This document shows positions 12,816 through 25,212 of a stretch of 64,000 bases of DNA, piece by piece. Every line of letters starts with the position of its first letter. Within the stretch, counting starts at the first letter, position 1. The notes below the pieces were generated by a model, which was not told where the DNA came from, did no database searches, and saw nothing but the letters and a program-made list of their open reading frames with translations. Source of the DNA: Helianthus annuus (Eukaryota > Streptophyta > Magnoliopsida > Asterales > Asteraceae); assembly GCF_002127325.2 (NCBI RefSeq), contig NC_035440.2, forward strand, positions 78,679,375-78,743,374. The letters run 5' to 3'. The position numbers and the translations under genes are program-made.

Positions 12816-13440
12816 GAAGAGTTGGTATCAGAGCCATTGGTTATAGGGAATTAGGTTATTAGTAATGCTTTGACCTAGACTATAACTTTCTAGGACCCTA
12901 ACACAAGTTATCTTGTGTTTAGAGTTTAAAACATGCACATCACCTATCCTTAGGTGATAACAACAACGGGAACTTCGGTTCCGAATCCGCTTTGAAAATT
13001 AATCATCTGTTCTAGGATGATTGATTACTAGGTTTTGAACCCTCTGTTATAAGGTTTTGAACCCTCTGTTATATGGTTTTGAACCTCTTTGGATTTCAAA
13101 AATCCCGTCAAAGTTTTGGGTTAATAGTGTGAACACGTGCGAACTGGAAGAGTGAATGCCTGTACCCTGGGTTTTCTGTCTAAGGCTAGAGTGTTCGTAC
13201 AAATCCACATAATCGGACCAGTCACTCTTACCTGGGAACTCTTGGGGTGAGTGTTCACTTATAGGCGAGCATGTCTTCGCGATACACTAATCCTGACCCA
13301 TTTACTTTGACTAGACATTTCATGTCGCTTATTTGCTTTGCGATGCATAACCGCCATCTTTGCTTTCGTTGATTTTGCTTCATCTCATTCTCTTCATCCA
13401 ATCATCTCACTCGTTTCATTTCATGTTTTTCTCTTCTAGA
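12816..13440 (+). other. PBS and leader of the second element A internal copy
   Basis: PBS TGGTATCAGAGCCA at 12823-12836, then a leader nearly identical to 4047-4670, including the 22-bp repeat. Confidence 0.8.
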
Positions 13441-15261
13441 ATGCCTCCTCGACGCGACAACCAGATAGCTACTGCCGAGCTGGCGGAGATTATTGCGCAG
13501 CAGATGGCTGCTCAATTTCCAAATCTCTTTGCTCAATGGAACCAGGCCAACAACAACAACAATGGTACATGCAAATACAAGGATTTTAGCTCGGCTAAGC
13601 CACTCAAGTTTAGTGGTTCTGAGGGAGCAACTGGGCTTCTTCAGTGGTTCAAGAGCATCGAGAACACTTTCCGACATGTGCAGTGTCCTGACAATCGCAA
13701 AGTCGAGTTTTCTTCAAGCGTGTTTCAGAAGAGGGCTCTTACATGGTGGAATGGGGTTATGAGAGATCAAGGTGCAGAAGTTGCTCTAGCTCAGACATGG
13801 GCTGAACTGAGAGCTCTTATGATGAGGGAGTTTTGTCCTCGACATGAACAACGAGCGTTGGAGAAAGAATTTGATGTTTTGAAGCAAGATAGTGGCGAGC
13901 ACAGGGCTTATACGGATAGGTTTGAGGAGTTGAGTCTTCTTTGCCCAACTATGGTTACCCCACTCGATAAGGCCATCGAAAGGTACATCGACGGCCTACC
14001 TGACTCAGTACAAGACATCCTCACTGGTAGCAACCCTACCACACTCCGTCAGGCAATCGAGTTATCAGCGACACTGACTGAGTCGCAGATTCGGAAGAAT
14101 AAGCTACACAGGAAGGGTGACAAGGGCAAGAAACAGTCGGCTGACAAGGAAGATAGCAAGAAAGGTCAAAACAAGAAGGGGAAGGATTCTGGTTCCTCAA
14201 GGGGGTCAAGGAAGCGTAAGGCTTCCCAAAACTATGCTGTCACTGCCCAAGCAAACCAGGCAGCTCCCAACCAGCCTCCAGCAAAGAAGCCCTATTCAGG
14301 GAGTGCACCTTTGTGCAATCGATGCAACAGTCACCACCAGCCACAATATCAGTGTCGTTTCTGTACTAACTGTGGGAAGTCGGGTCATCTTGCCGATGTT
14401 TGTCGGTTTGCTCAGAATCACGCAGTCCAGAACCCTGCTCAACAAGTTGCTCAGCAACAGGGTCAGGCTGCACGACCAAACTACCCACCAGGTGCATGTT
14501 ATAATTGTGGGGATCTGACCCACTACAGAAATCGGTGTCCAAGACTAGTCAACCAGAACCAGAATGCAAACCAGAATCCGGCACCGGCTCGAGGTCGAGT
14601 CTTCAACATGAATGCACAAGAAGCACAAGCAGACAACGAGGTGGTGAACGGTACGTTCTTTATTAATAATCAGCCAGCATCTGTTCTTTTTGATTCGGGT
14701 GCCGACAAGAGCTTTGTGTCATTGTCTTTTGAGACAATGCTTCGCGTGTCTAGAACGAAACTAGGTAAACCTTTGACAGTAGAGGTTGCCAGTGGTGAAC
14801 CCATTGTTCTTAATTCTGTTCTACGCAACTCCAAGTTGAACCTTAACGACCATATTTTTCCTATTGACCTCACGCCAATGCAACTTGGAAGCTTCGACGT
14901 TATTGTGGGAATGGATTGGTTATCTAAGCATCGCGCAGAGATAGTTTGTTTTGAGAAGATTGTTCGTGTACCGCTATCGACAGGTGAGATCCTACAGGTC
15001 CATGGTGAGAAGCCTGCCGGTGGTCTCAAACTCATGTCCTGTTTTAAAGCACGGAAGTATCTGCGAAAGCACTATGTAGCCTTTTTAGCACATGTTACAG
15101 CAGATAAGGGCAAGGGTAAGTCTATTTCAGATATTCCTGTCGTTCAGGATTATTCCGAAGTATTCCCTGAAGACTTACCTGGTCTACCTCCAGCACGCCA
15201 AGTCGAGTTCCGTATTGATCTCGTACCTGGTGCAAATCCCGTTGCCAGAGCTCCAACTTAA
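13441..15261 (+). pseudogene. Element A second copy: gag-protease, truncated before RT
   Basis: An open frame from the MPPRR methionine covers gag, both CCHC knuckles, protease with DSGAD, and the linker up to the start of RT (PGANPVARAP). At 15255/15256 the match to the first copy stops abruptly and Athila-like DNA begins, giving an accidental TAA at 15259. The position of the first copy's TAG is CAG here, so gag-protease could be made as a ~607-residue product. Differences from the first copy include E to K, V to A, C to R and CQ to SK. There is no RT, RNase H or integrase. Confidence 0.88.
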
Positions 15262-16113
15262 ACCCGAGTAAGTAAATGATGGAGGCATTAGGACTAACCC
15301 TTTTTCTTTCTACACCATTATTTTTCTTTTTTTTTACCATCTACCCAAAATCCCCCTAGTTAACCCCTTTGAGCCTAAACCTTTTCATTTCTTAACCTAA
15401 AACAAACACCCTTTTTACCCACCTAAACCCTTTTTCATTCTAACCCTTTCTTTTAGTAACAATGCTCGGTTTTTCTTATGATTTATGAAAAAAAAAAATG
15501 ATGAATGATGATGAAACCAAATAAACAAACAAGTTTATCAAAAATAACTTTGTTTGAAAGAAATGGTTCATCAAAATAAAATAAAGTGTGAAAAATAAAA
15601 AGTCTTTCAAAAACCGATGCTTTTTACGCTTTTCGCCCTTTTACTAACCACTAACCCAACCACCCACCTTTAGCCCAACCCTAACCCTTCACCCAAAAGG
15701 TCCTCTTGATATTTACAAAGGTATATAGTTAAAAAGGAGGAGGATTGATTGCTTGGCAAGCTTATGGTAGGAGTAAGTTCCATGCCGCTCTCGAGTGATT
15801 CACTAAAAATACACCTTCGGCCAAGTGTTAAGTGATCCCCCGTGAGGTATGTGAACTTGTATATAAATGTAATTTTAAAAAAGGCATGTTATGCCCTAAT
15901 AAGTAATTTATCTTATGAAACGTTTTTAATAAATCATGACGAATAGGATTGTAAATAAATAAAAATAAAACTTTTTAAAGAATCTCGGAAATCCCGACAC
16001 TCTATGACAAGCCCAAAAAACCTTCTCTTCTACCCATTCAATTTGGGTGTGAAAAAGCCACATTATAAGGAGTTTTGCTTGAGGACAAGCAAAGATTCAA
16101 GTGTAGGGGTATT
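15256..16113 (+). mobile_element. Athila-like element, 3' non-coding region
   Basis: AT- and pyrimidine-rich DNA with no ORF. It resembles the long 3' region of Athila-type gypsy elements, ending in 'cttgaggacaagcaaag' and a polypurine-like GTGTAGGGGTATT directly before an LTR start at 16114. The left side is truncated at the junction with element A, and the pol or env genes of this element are not in the window. Confidence 0.65.
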
Positions 16114-17839
16114 TGATGTGCACAAAATGCAACATATAAATTACATCAATTGTGGCATAAAACTAACCCTTTTTTAGTACTAATGTTGGAAAAAGTGTGC
16201 TTTTGTCTTCCTTTTGTATTTTCAGGATTAAATGAGCTCAAATAAACAAAAGAAGCAAAAAATAGCTAAATCTAACACAAATACAAGAAAAGGAACAAAC
16301 GTGGCATGCCCGACCTCCCTACAGCATCTTCCCAAGCAAAACAAGGAAACAGAGGGTTGAACACGCCCCGTGCTCAATGAGCACGGGGGCGTGCCCAAGT
16401 GTCAGCAGAAAAGACAAAGTTGTAGAAGCTTCCATCGCCCACCACGGGGTTGTGGTCAACTATAAGATTCGCGGAATCCAGGAAAATCTTGATAGTACAG
16501 ATATGCTTCTGCACACGGGGTCATGCTCAGCGGACACGGGGGTGTGGTCAACTAATGCAGACAAACTGCATTTAATGAAGAAAGAGAGGAGGATGTACAC
16601 GAGGCTATGCCCGAGCTTCTGTTCAGCCTATAATTAGGAGTGCTTGGAGCTCTTTCAACTCATCCCTTGGCACACCACCTCTCTCACACTTCACCCACCA
16701 CCCACCACCATCACAACACCATCATCCACCACCATCATCCATTGTCCATCATAGAGTGTGTGAGTCGTCTCGGGATCCAAGATTGATCGTAAGAGTTCTT
16801 GACAATCAAAGGCCATGTTTGATCTTTTGCACCATCATCCACCACTTGGTGAAGACAAGTGTTTAGTGTAATACTTTTTATTTTTAATCTTTTGCACTTT
16901 TTAATTAGTTATGTATTAATGACTTTAATAACTAGTTTCTTATGTTGAAGGTGATTCTTCCTTATCGTTTGTCCGTGGTGTCTTGGCATTATTTTATTGT
17001 CTATATAAAATAAAATATTTTCACCATTCATATCTTCACGGTCTATATGGAGGTATGTTGGCTACCTGGTCGGGGGTTAAGGGAGCGGTTTGGTAAGAGT
17101 CTTGCCATTGTTCAGTGTATAGATCCAGCAAAGGACCTGGGTCAAATTTAGTAGGACCTCCTTCAATACCCAACGGTATTGGATGGCGGGGGTCCAAACT
17201 CTTTGACCCCTCATAAGTTAAACTGCTATTAAAACTTTAACCCGGCTACTTAGGACTGTATCCCTGCTGACTCAGACTACTTAGCCGAGGGTAACGTCGC
17301 CTTCAAAAGAGGGGCCTACCACATTATGCATTAATAACTTAATTAATTATCTTTCAATAATCCGACCCTTTAGGGTTGTATCCTTGCTGACTCAAACTAC
17401 TGGGTTGAGGGTAACGTCGCCTTCAAAAGAGGGGCCTATTACAATAACTAAGATAATCTCTTAAACTAGTGCAAAAGTGCGAAAATAATCAAAGGTTACA
17501 CTACACACGAGTCGGATCCAAGTGATTCATCTTGTCTATCTGTTTTTTTTTCAGCATTTTAGTTAGATTTATTTTTCTAGTTTAAAAAAAATAATGAAAC
17601 CTTTTTCTAACTTTTTGATTTGAATAGACGTTGAGGATAAACCGGTATTAAAAGCTCTTGTGTCCTTGGACGACCTCGGTATCTTACCAACACCATACTA
17701 CGTCCACGATGGGTGCACTTGCCCATATGTGTGTTTAGTGTTAGTAAATATCGTGTTTTATAAATTTAAAACTTGGCTAAAAAAGTGTAAAAAGGGCTTA
17801 AAAGATACACCTAAAATATATTACACTACACACGCATCA
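16114..17839 (+). mobile_element. Athila-like LTR (1726 bp)
   Basis: It starts TGATGTGCACAAAATG and ends CGCATCA, giving a perfect TGATG/CATCA terminal inverted repeat. Its interior has the pattern known from Athila LTRs: two imperfect ~85-bp blocks (about 17244-17330 and 17361-17445) containing 'gagggtaacgtcgccttcaa', and near the end 'gtccttggacgacctcggta' (17660-17679). No PBS follows; the next sequence is a B-family LTR relic, so this is taken as a 3' LTR. Confidence 0.7.
16362..16636 (+). promoter_or_regulatory. Athila-like LTR: CACGGGG hairpin array and TATA box
   Basis: CACGCCCCGTGC (16362) and GCACGGGGGCGTG (16381) form a near-perfect hairpin with one bulge. Related ccaccacggggttgtgg (about 16440), cacacggggtcatgctc (16512) and gacacgggggtgtgg (16535) units follow, then TATAATTA at 16629-16636. 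Confidence 0.55.
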
Positions 17840-18291
17840 CGTCTAATAAGAGTGTATGTAGTTGTACGACTCGTAGGAGGACCTTTGAATATACGAGACA
17901 GCTGGACGCAAACTTGTGAGTTCATGTCACTCATTTCTCTTAATTGTTTTCAGATTTATAACTCTCGAGGGTGAAATACATGTTACATTTGTTTCAATTG
18001 TATGATTTGGCTATGAAATGAACTATGAGATCATGTGAGCATAGGCTGAAACTAAAATGCCAATAACTCTCATAAGAATCATGGACAAAGGTTAGATCTA
18101 ACGGGTACAGCCAAGCCCCACTCATGGTCCTTATGTGACCACTTAGAGTGCTTTAGTGTCCCAGTCGAGGTGATTCAGCAACGGTCAAGGGGAACAGTCA
18201 AGGTGATTTGATACGGTTAAGGGAATTTGACACAGTCAAGGTGAATTTGACACAGTCGAGGGAATTCGACACAGTCAAGGAGATTCGATAA
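17840..18291 (+). mobile_element. Left half of an old B-family LTR relic
   Basis: The sequence runs in the plus direction but resembles the minus-strand LTR of element B: 'gtgagttcatgtc', 'taactctcgagggtgaaatacatgt', then a 'gttagatctaacggg...ccccactcatggtcc' block. It ends at the GATAA target site of B; the rest continues at 60548. It also has a short array of cacagtcgaggga/cagtcaagg units at 18180-18285. Confidence 0.55.
18287..18291. repeat. Target site duplication of element B (left)
   Basis: GATAA directly before the LTR at 18292. The identical GATAA follows the other LTR at 60548-60552. Confidence 0.9.
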
Positions 18292-21200
18292 TGTCACACC
18301 CGCTCGTAGCGGAAGCACGAGGTGTGATCTGATCGGTTCTCATTGCATAACAATATAAGTGAACATACTAAATGAATAAAACATGCTCCAATTCCATTAC
18401 CATAATTGTTCGAAATAACGCAACATAAGTTTAGTGTATTGTTTACAAACCATCAACTGAAAAGAAACTGTCATTGTTTCGTACATCAAAATGTAAGTCT
18501 TAAAATGTCAAGGCTTTAACCACTATATTACCGCAAAGAGGCGGTATATAACGGGCAAACCCTTCAATAGTTGGCATGGAGTCTGGATACTTGTTTTTCT
18601 TGACTGAAATATCTGCATGGTCCACTAATTTCCTGAAATACATGTAAGTTTGAAAACATCAACAAAAGTTGAGCAAGTTCATGCAGTTTAGTTGTATAAG
18701 ATGTATCTGTCAATTATAAAATGTATTTGTATAAAAACCATGTGCTTTATCTGTATGAAATGTATTTGTATAAAACCCGCATGTAAGATGTATTTGTATC
18801 AAATGTAATATGAAAAACGTCAATGAAATCGTTGATCATTAATGTTTCGCGAGGACATCAATCTGTGTGACAAAATAGGAAGCAATCCAACCCTAGACGA
18901 TTTTAATTGTATCGACACCATGTCGTAGGGCAACAAAAGCACTCCTAAGCAAACGAATGGCCATGAGTGGGGCTCTCCAAAACCCATTAGATCTAACCCT
19001 TTGTTCCTTGGTCCAAACTGGATTAATGGTGCTTTAGTTATGGCCCTAATTTCGCACATGATCTAAGGTGTTTCATTCCTTGACTTATCATACTATTGTA
19101 CATGTATTTTCCCCGATAGTTGTAAAGCTTGAAAAGCATTTAAGATAAAAAGGGGACATGAACTCACAGTATTGCGTCCACGAATGGTACGTGTTCGTGA
19201 TCTTACGCGTGGTCGTCCTGAACAATGTTGCGACCTACAAATGTTCTTATATTTGTTAGACACTTCGGTCTTGTAATAACTTGTGTACAAGTCTTTTATC
19301 TTGAATATGTGTTAAGACTTGTATGTTCTTGTTATCCCTTGAACTGTGTCTTAGATGTATTAATTGATAACTGTTTAGTGTATATATTTCGCCAAATATA
19401 TATTCTTGTATCTCGTGAGTTGTATCATCGGATCTTGTCTGAATAAATTGTATTTTCTTCAATTATATGACATTGGGCTTAGCCCAAGAATTCATGTTAT
19501 TGGGCTTAAATAGTGTTGAGCCTAAATAGTGTTGGGCCTCAATAGTGTTGGGCCTAAATAGTGTTGGGCCTAATGTTATTGGGCCTTGGCCCATATGTTT
19601 GGTATTGGGCTTAGCCCATGAGTTTTTGATATTGGGCTTAGCCCATGTATTTATGTTAAGCCCATTATGAAGATAAGCCCATTAAGAAGTGTAAGTCTTT
19701 CATTTTTATAAAAAAAAGCATTTTTTTAAAAAATCACTAAGTATACTTTTTAGTAAATAAAAACATAATAGTTTTTATAATTCCAAAATGTCCGAATTTT
19801 GTTAATGGTAACGTAATTTTTGTTTCCGCGTCGAAAGATCGCCTAAACGTCGTAGTAACTCTTCGGAATTGCGATATGTTCACAGATTCGCCCGTCATCC
19901 AAATTGTCCATAAGTTGTATCCGATGTCCGAATGACCCGCAAATTGTATTCAAGTGTGTATATATGTATTCTTGTAAGTCTTTACTTGTAAATGTTTCTT
20001 GTATTTATTTGTATCATTGTTATCAAATCCCTAACTTTTGTACATAACTAATACAAATAATAAACACATAGTACATAACTTGTTAAGATCACTAATTTTA
20101 TATCTATTTTTGTTTCTAGAAAGACCACTTTCTAACCTTGTAAAGACTTTGTTAAAAATGATAATTTTTCTAGCATATGATTTCTAAGAAAAATTTGGCC
20201 ATAGTTCCTTTGATATATGAACTTTGCCATGTTTATTAACATATCATTTTCTAAACAAAAACACATGAGATTCATAACAACTTTTTAACAAGATGAACTC
20301 ATAAACATGTAGGGTTTTAGTATGAACTTTACATATGTTTACTAGTTTAAAAATCATACTTTACTTCTAGTTTTGCCAAACTTTTATAGAAAACCCATCT
20401 TGTATGTTTCTTTTATAAATCTTTCAAAAAGCATGATTCTTAGTAAAATACTTTACATACTTTTATAACATCAAAAATATATGTGCATTCATTAAACATT
20501 AAGTTTCATATAACCCTTTAACATATTCATGTATAATTGTTAGATCATATTTTTAAAACATTATCTAACAAATTATTCATATCATAATCATCATAACAAG
20601 ATCAAATATGTAAATGACAAGTCTTAGATCACAACATAAACAAACATAAATATATCATGATTATTATTTTTGCTTCTTTGTATTTTCATGTTTATTATGT
20701 ATGCTTTTTTTGTTATCTCTAGTTATATTAACAATCATAATATAATAAGTATGGAAAAAAATAGATTTAGAAGCTCACTTCTAGCACTAGGCTAGGGATG
20801 ATCTTGATGAATATGATGAGCAAAGATGATGAAAATTATGATGGTTGAAAGCTCTAGAATGGATGAAAATGGATGCTTCAACTTGGAGATGTCTTAGATC
20901 TTCATAACTTGCATAAACGTACACTTTGATCATCATGAAAATGGCTTAAAATGAAGATTATTTGGAGTGTTCATGGCTGATTTTTATGAAGGAAAAATGG
21001 GTTCTTAAGTGATTGTTTTTTATGGTGTAAGAATTATGAGAAAGTGATTTGTTAGGATAAGGTTTCAAGACTTTTTGATCATCCACTAACTCACCATGTG
21101 CACATAGGAAATATCTAAGATATTTTTGAAACTTGTTAAGTGTGTGGGACCCACTAAAAAAACATGAACATGGGGGGGGGGTGGTAAAGTGTAACATTTT

Positions 21201-22122
21201 TATAAAAGTTACCAAAATATCTAGACATTTTGGTAAGTAGGCTAAGTATGGTGATTAGGGTAATCTTTCACCATTAGGGGGTAATTAGAGATTCGAAACA
21301 TAAATTAACATTAACTAGTTCACTAAACTAATAGAAATCATGTTTTAATACTTTGAATGCTTTTCATTTCGTCGTTGGCTAGTTTACGGCACTTTTGTGG
21401 TGTACCGGTGGACGTTTGCCGTAATTTGTCATTCCGCATTTAAAAGATGTATGAAGTTATTTTGAATCCCAAAATAAGCTTAACTAGTTTACCAAAGCTT
21501 TCCTTTGGTTGTTTTCGGCGTCGGAAATGTCGTTTATTAGCTTGTCGGTTCAGAAACGGACAAGTTGTGGGGGTTGCAACTCAGCATCGAAGGCTTATGT
21601 TTTGGACACCCCATTAATATCCTCATATTGTTTCCATATGTTTGTCATCATTTGTCATATTTCCACAGTCCCGGAAATGCTAAATTATTATTTTGGACGA
21701 TTTAAAATTGTCTTATTTTTAGTGAAACGGACGATTTAGCGATTAGGGCGTTGTACCGAAAAGTCTTGTATCTTTGTAAGATATGTTTTCGTATTAGTTT
21801 TTTCTTATATAAACGGACTCAGTTATGTTAGTCGTGTGTCGTTTTTCCTTGTTTCGTTCTGTTTTCACGGTTTTGCTGGCATGAATAGTGTGACCGTGAA
21901 TAGTGCACGCAACACTTTTTACCAACACTTTTAGGACATTGTTTAATTGATTTCGCAATACGACGAAAACCAACATATATTATATCATTGTTTTCTTGTC
22001 CTAACACTGTCGTCTAATGTACGACACAGTTACGTAATTAAATTATGCTAATTGCATGAGATTATATACTAAGAATAGTGATTAGACTGTACGGAATTTC
22101 CGGTTATTTGCCATTTGTCACA
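18292..22122 (-). mobile_element. Element B 3' LTR (3831 bp)
   Basis: On the minus strand it starts TGTGACAAATGGC after a polypurine tract and ends with acctcgtgcttccgctacga followed by GCGGGTGTGACA. It contains a ~95-bp block at about 18821-18920 absent from the other LTR. A probable TATA box (ttatataaga, minus) lies near 21805. The LTR is AT-rich with several poly-A and poly-G runs. Confidence 0.88.
19472..19683 (-). promoter_or_regulatory. Array of TGGGCY/AGCCCA palindromes in the B LTR
   Basis: About a dozen units such as TTGGGCTTAGCCCA, GTTGGGCCTAA and TTGGGCCTTGGCCCA sit in about 210 bases. TGGGCC/TGGGCT is the known plant site II element bound by TCP factors; a role here is inference. 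The same array is at 57905-58110 in the other LTR. Confidence 0.7.
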
Positions 22123-22136
22123 TTCTCCCCCTGTTA
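22123..22136 (-). other. Polypurine tract of element B
   Basis: The minus strand reads AACAGGGGGAGAA directly before the LTR start at 22122. A mutated copy of the AAATTTCG-GGA-CGAAATTT motif lies just upstream on the minus strand (22141-22159). Confidence 0.8.
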
Positions 22137-22159
22137 TTGAGAATTTCATCCCGAAATTC

Positions 22160-22944
22160 ACTGAGTCATCCTTTGCAGGAGACTACTCAAACAGGTGAGG
22201 GTATTTTGGTTTTGATTTGATCTGTACGTTCCCAAGTATATTCGGGTCCGTGTCGAGAGTTCCAACGTACATTTACTAATTTGATTCGACTTTTCCGTGT
22301 TTTCTGGACCATCCAGTCCATGACCTGAACAGGTTCTTCGCTGAATTGAAGTTTGTCGTTAACATGAATCTTATCCGCAGGGATGATAACCTTTTCTTGT
22401 GTTGAACTCTTTCTAAGATTCGACACATGAAACGTGTCGTGCACACTGCTAAGTTCAACTGGTAACTTCAACTTGTAGGCAACAGTGCCAATCTTTTCTA
22501 AGATTCCAAATGGTCCAATGTTATCGTGGGTTAAGCTTTCCACGCTTACCAAACCTCGCTACGCCTTTCCAAGGTGAGACTTTCAACATGACTTTGTCTC
22601 CGACCTCAAAAGATAATGGTTTGTGTCTCTTGTCTGCGTAGCTCTCTTGTCGATCGCGAGCCGCCTTGATACGGTCTCTGATCTGAAATATTTTATCCGT
22701 AGTCTCTTGGAATAATTCCGGACCGATTAGTTGTTTATCGCCCGCTTCCGCCCAACATAGCGGTGAGCGACACTTTCGACCATAAGAGCTTTGAACAGTT
22801 TAGCTTGTATGCTTGTATGGTAGCTGTTGTTGTAGGAAAACTCAACCAAAAGTAAATGAGTATCCCAGTTGCCTCCCAAATCCATAACACATGCACGAAG
22901 CATATCTTCGAGTGTTTGGAATGTCCGTTCGCTATGGCCGTAAG
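22160..22944 (-). pseudogene. Element B pol piece: integrase C-terminus and chromodomain
   Basis: Reading leftward from 22944, the frame gives the integrase stretch [17 protein letters not shown], which holds the catalytic Glu, then [16 protein letters not shown]. Frame changes follow in the YGRK region (about 22770) and near 22545. The last part (22552-22187) encodes FHVSNLRKS and a chromodomain-like end (VQVMDWMVQK, then [13 protein letters not shown]). The right edge is the insertion site of element C. Confidence 0.85.
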
Positions 22945-24035
22945 TGTGACAACTCGAATTTCCACGATTTCTATCTTCGCATTTGTTACACGTAATTGTT
23001 TGGATTGTTTGTTACACGACTTATTGTTTCGCAACGGAACACGTTTGTAATATGTTAAATCGTGTAATGAATGATATGCTTTATTTGTGTACAACATACG
23101 TGCCTTTATGGATATATAGTTGTATATTGCTAGTGTATGTTGTGTGAGTATATAATTATTAGTAAACATGAACTCTAGCCGAAAACACTCATTTGAAACC
23201 CCCCCCCCCCCCTCATGAAATCACCTCACCCCCCACGAAAACACTATGGGTTTTCGTTCACATGTGGCCAACGAAAAATCAAATGGGCTTTAGGCCCAGA
23301 AGTGGTTCAGTTATATATTTCTCTTAATCCTTTACGTGAATGTTTTTAATCGGCAAACCCTAACTATCACTCTCAAGTCGATGGCAGCCCTTCTCTTATT
23401 CGGAGTCAGATCTCTCTTGTTTGATCTCCTTGAGTTCGGTTAGTGATTTACACTGTTTGTTAGTTTCAGATCTAGATATATAGTATGTTGTTGATGTGTT
23501 CTTGAAAGAATGATATATGGACAATTTGTTACATAACTCTATGTGAAACCTGATGATGTAGAATTCTAGGGTTATGAGTTCCAATGCTAACACATGTGTC
23601 GCCAATTACTGTGATGATGCTTGATATTGTTTTGGTAAATAATACGTGTCATAGTAGGTCCAATGAGCATTGTATGGATAATCAAATTGTCGGCCACTAA
23701 ATTTAGCATCATCATTTATTAATAGACAGCCATGTGATTATGTGATTGATGCTGTATACATGGTACATAGATGATGATTCAAAGTGTATTGATGTTGGTG
23801 TTATTAATAATAAAAAAAAAAAGAAAGAAGGCAATTAAAGGAGTCCTAGGAAACCGATCCATGTCAGTAGTTGGGTCGGTTCTTTATAATTGAATGGCTG
23901 GGTAAAATAGTGGTGTCAAAGGAGAGATGTAAAGCTCCTATTAGTGGGATTGGGCGGTTGGTGAAAGGCTATTGGTTGAGGGCTTTGGCCCAATAGTGGT
24001 AATTCGATGTGTGTGATTATGCTTGAAAACTGATT

Positions 24036-24275
24036 GTAACCGAAAGATTTAAGTTATACGAAAGATAGTTATTGTGACCGAAAGATATGTGTTCTCCGAA
24101 ACATAACCTTGACCGAAACATAGCTGGAGTGGACCGAAGGATAGCTATGGTCGAAAGATGACATATAGTTCGAAACATAGTTTTTGGTCCGAAAGATAAT
24201 TGTGTTAATCATAGACCGAAAGATAAGGGTGGATCGAAAGATGCATGGTTATGAATGTACTTTGAAAGATGGAAT
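24036..24275 (+). repeat. CCGAAAGATA motif array in the C LTR
   Basis: About 14 copies of (a/t)CCGAAAGATA, CGAAACATA or close variants at 10-25 base spacing. The identical array is at about 30843-31080 in the 3' LTR. Confidence 0.75.
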
Positions 24276-24604
24276 GTATGCTTGATTATTTGACATGCCA
24301 TGCTTGGTGATGAGCGTTAATAATTGCATTCGTGCATACTAGCTGATGATTTAATGTGAAATACTACGTGTTGTGTCGTTATGCAAAATGACTGTTATGT
24401 GAACATTAAATTGCATGCGTATCATTGCGAACATGAACTGATTTGTTATACGTGCATACAATAGGACGTGATTAATTACTTGTGAGTGCATAATCTAGCA
24501 TACCAAGCAAACCAAGGTGAGTTCACACAGCCAAGGCATGGGTTCCCAGGGTGGGAATGGGTTGGATGATTATTTGTGCATGCTTAAATGATACTTGTCG
24601 AACA

Positions 24605-24800
24605 GCCTTCGCACACACCCTGGTTGGTAAAGACTATGGTCGCGAACGAACTACTCAACTGCCTTCGCACACACCCTGGTCGGTAAAGACTATGGTCGCG
24701 AACGAACTGATAAATTGCCTTCGCACACACCCTGGTCGGTAAAGACTACGGTCGCGAACTAACGAACCAAATCTTCGCACACATGCCTGGGAGGCCGCGA
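24605..24800 (+). repeat. 56-bp tandem repeat in the C LTR
   Basis: Units starting gccttcgcacacaccctgg at 24605, 24661 and 24717, plus a degenerate partial unit near 24770. Each has 'ggtaaagactatggtcgcga'. It is copied in the 3' LTR from about 31412. Confidence 0.9.
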
Positions 24801-25198
24801 TGGAACTGATACGATATGAAACTTAATTGAACGAACGCACTATTACCCAAACTAAACTATTAACTGTGAACTCGCTCAACTAGTTTGTTGATTATCTGCT
24901 GCATGCCTTGCAGGACCTTAGGTACATATTGGAGCTTGCACAAGGAGGGAGCAGGTCGTTGTGGGAATTGGATCGCGAACGTTAATTGAACTCATGATTA
25001 CAATTGAGAATTTTATTACTATGCTTCCGCTACTTAAACAATATTTGGTTTTGAAACATCAGTCATATCTTTATGAATTGTATTAACTACTTTTGATTAT
25101 TAAATACTATGTTTGATATGATTGATGGCTTGATCCTGGTCATGTCACGCCTCCAAGCGGTGGTACTCCGCGTGTGGGATTTTGGGGGTGTGACAGAT

Positions 25199-25212
25199 TG
25201 GTATCAGAGCCA
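25199..25212 (+). other. Primer binding site of element C
   Basis: TGGTATCAGAGCCA, 3 bases after the LTR end, complementary to initiator tRNA-Met. A short leader to 25515 follows with no ORF of note. Confidence 0.9.

Larger units (their letters stand above)
1658..15255 (+). mobile_element. Element A: Tekay/Del-type chromovirus in LTR-internal-LTR-internal arrangement
   Basis: The order is truncated LTR (1658-4046), internal region (4047-9231), full LTR (9232-12815) and truncated internal region (12816-15255). Positions 1658-6485 and 10426-15255 are the same sequence at a shift of about 8769 bases, with roughly ten substitutions noticed in the 2.6 kb of coding overlap. The structure is therefore a partial tandem duplication of about 8.8 kb. 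Unequal recombination between LTRs of neighbouring copies is the likeliest origin. No target duplication can be assigned, because both outer ends are lost (to LTR X on the left and Athila-like DNA on the right). Confidence 0.85.
22945..25195 (+). mobile_element. Element C 5' LTR
   Basis: It starts TGTGACAACTCGAATTTCC and ends GGGGGTGTGACA. Contents are a possible TATA (ttatatattt, about 23311), a CCGAAAGATA motif array (about 24036-24275, around 14 units) and a 56-bp tandem repeat (24605-24800). Confidence 0.93.

Noticed and set aside
15650..15685. Telomere-like CCCTAACCC words
   Set aside because: Only one or two imperfect units in a C/T-rich 3' region; not a telomeric repeat.
16377..16637. 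86-codon ORF in the Athila-like LTR
   Set aside because: It lies in the GC-rich U3 hairpin array directly before the TATA box; no protein features.
23199..23212. C-run as a functional polypurine or G-quadruplex site
   Set aside because: A simple homopolymer that differs in length between the two LTRs, as expected from slippage or assembly.
24605..24800. CRISPR-like or satellite array in the C LTR
   Set aside because: The 56-bp unit is a true tandem repeat without unique spacers and is confined to the LTR.
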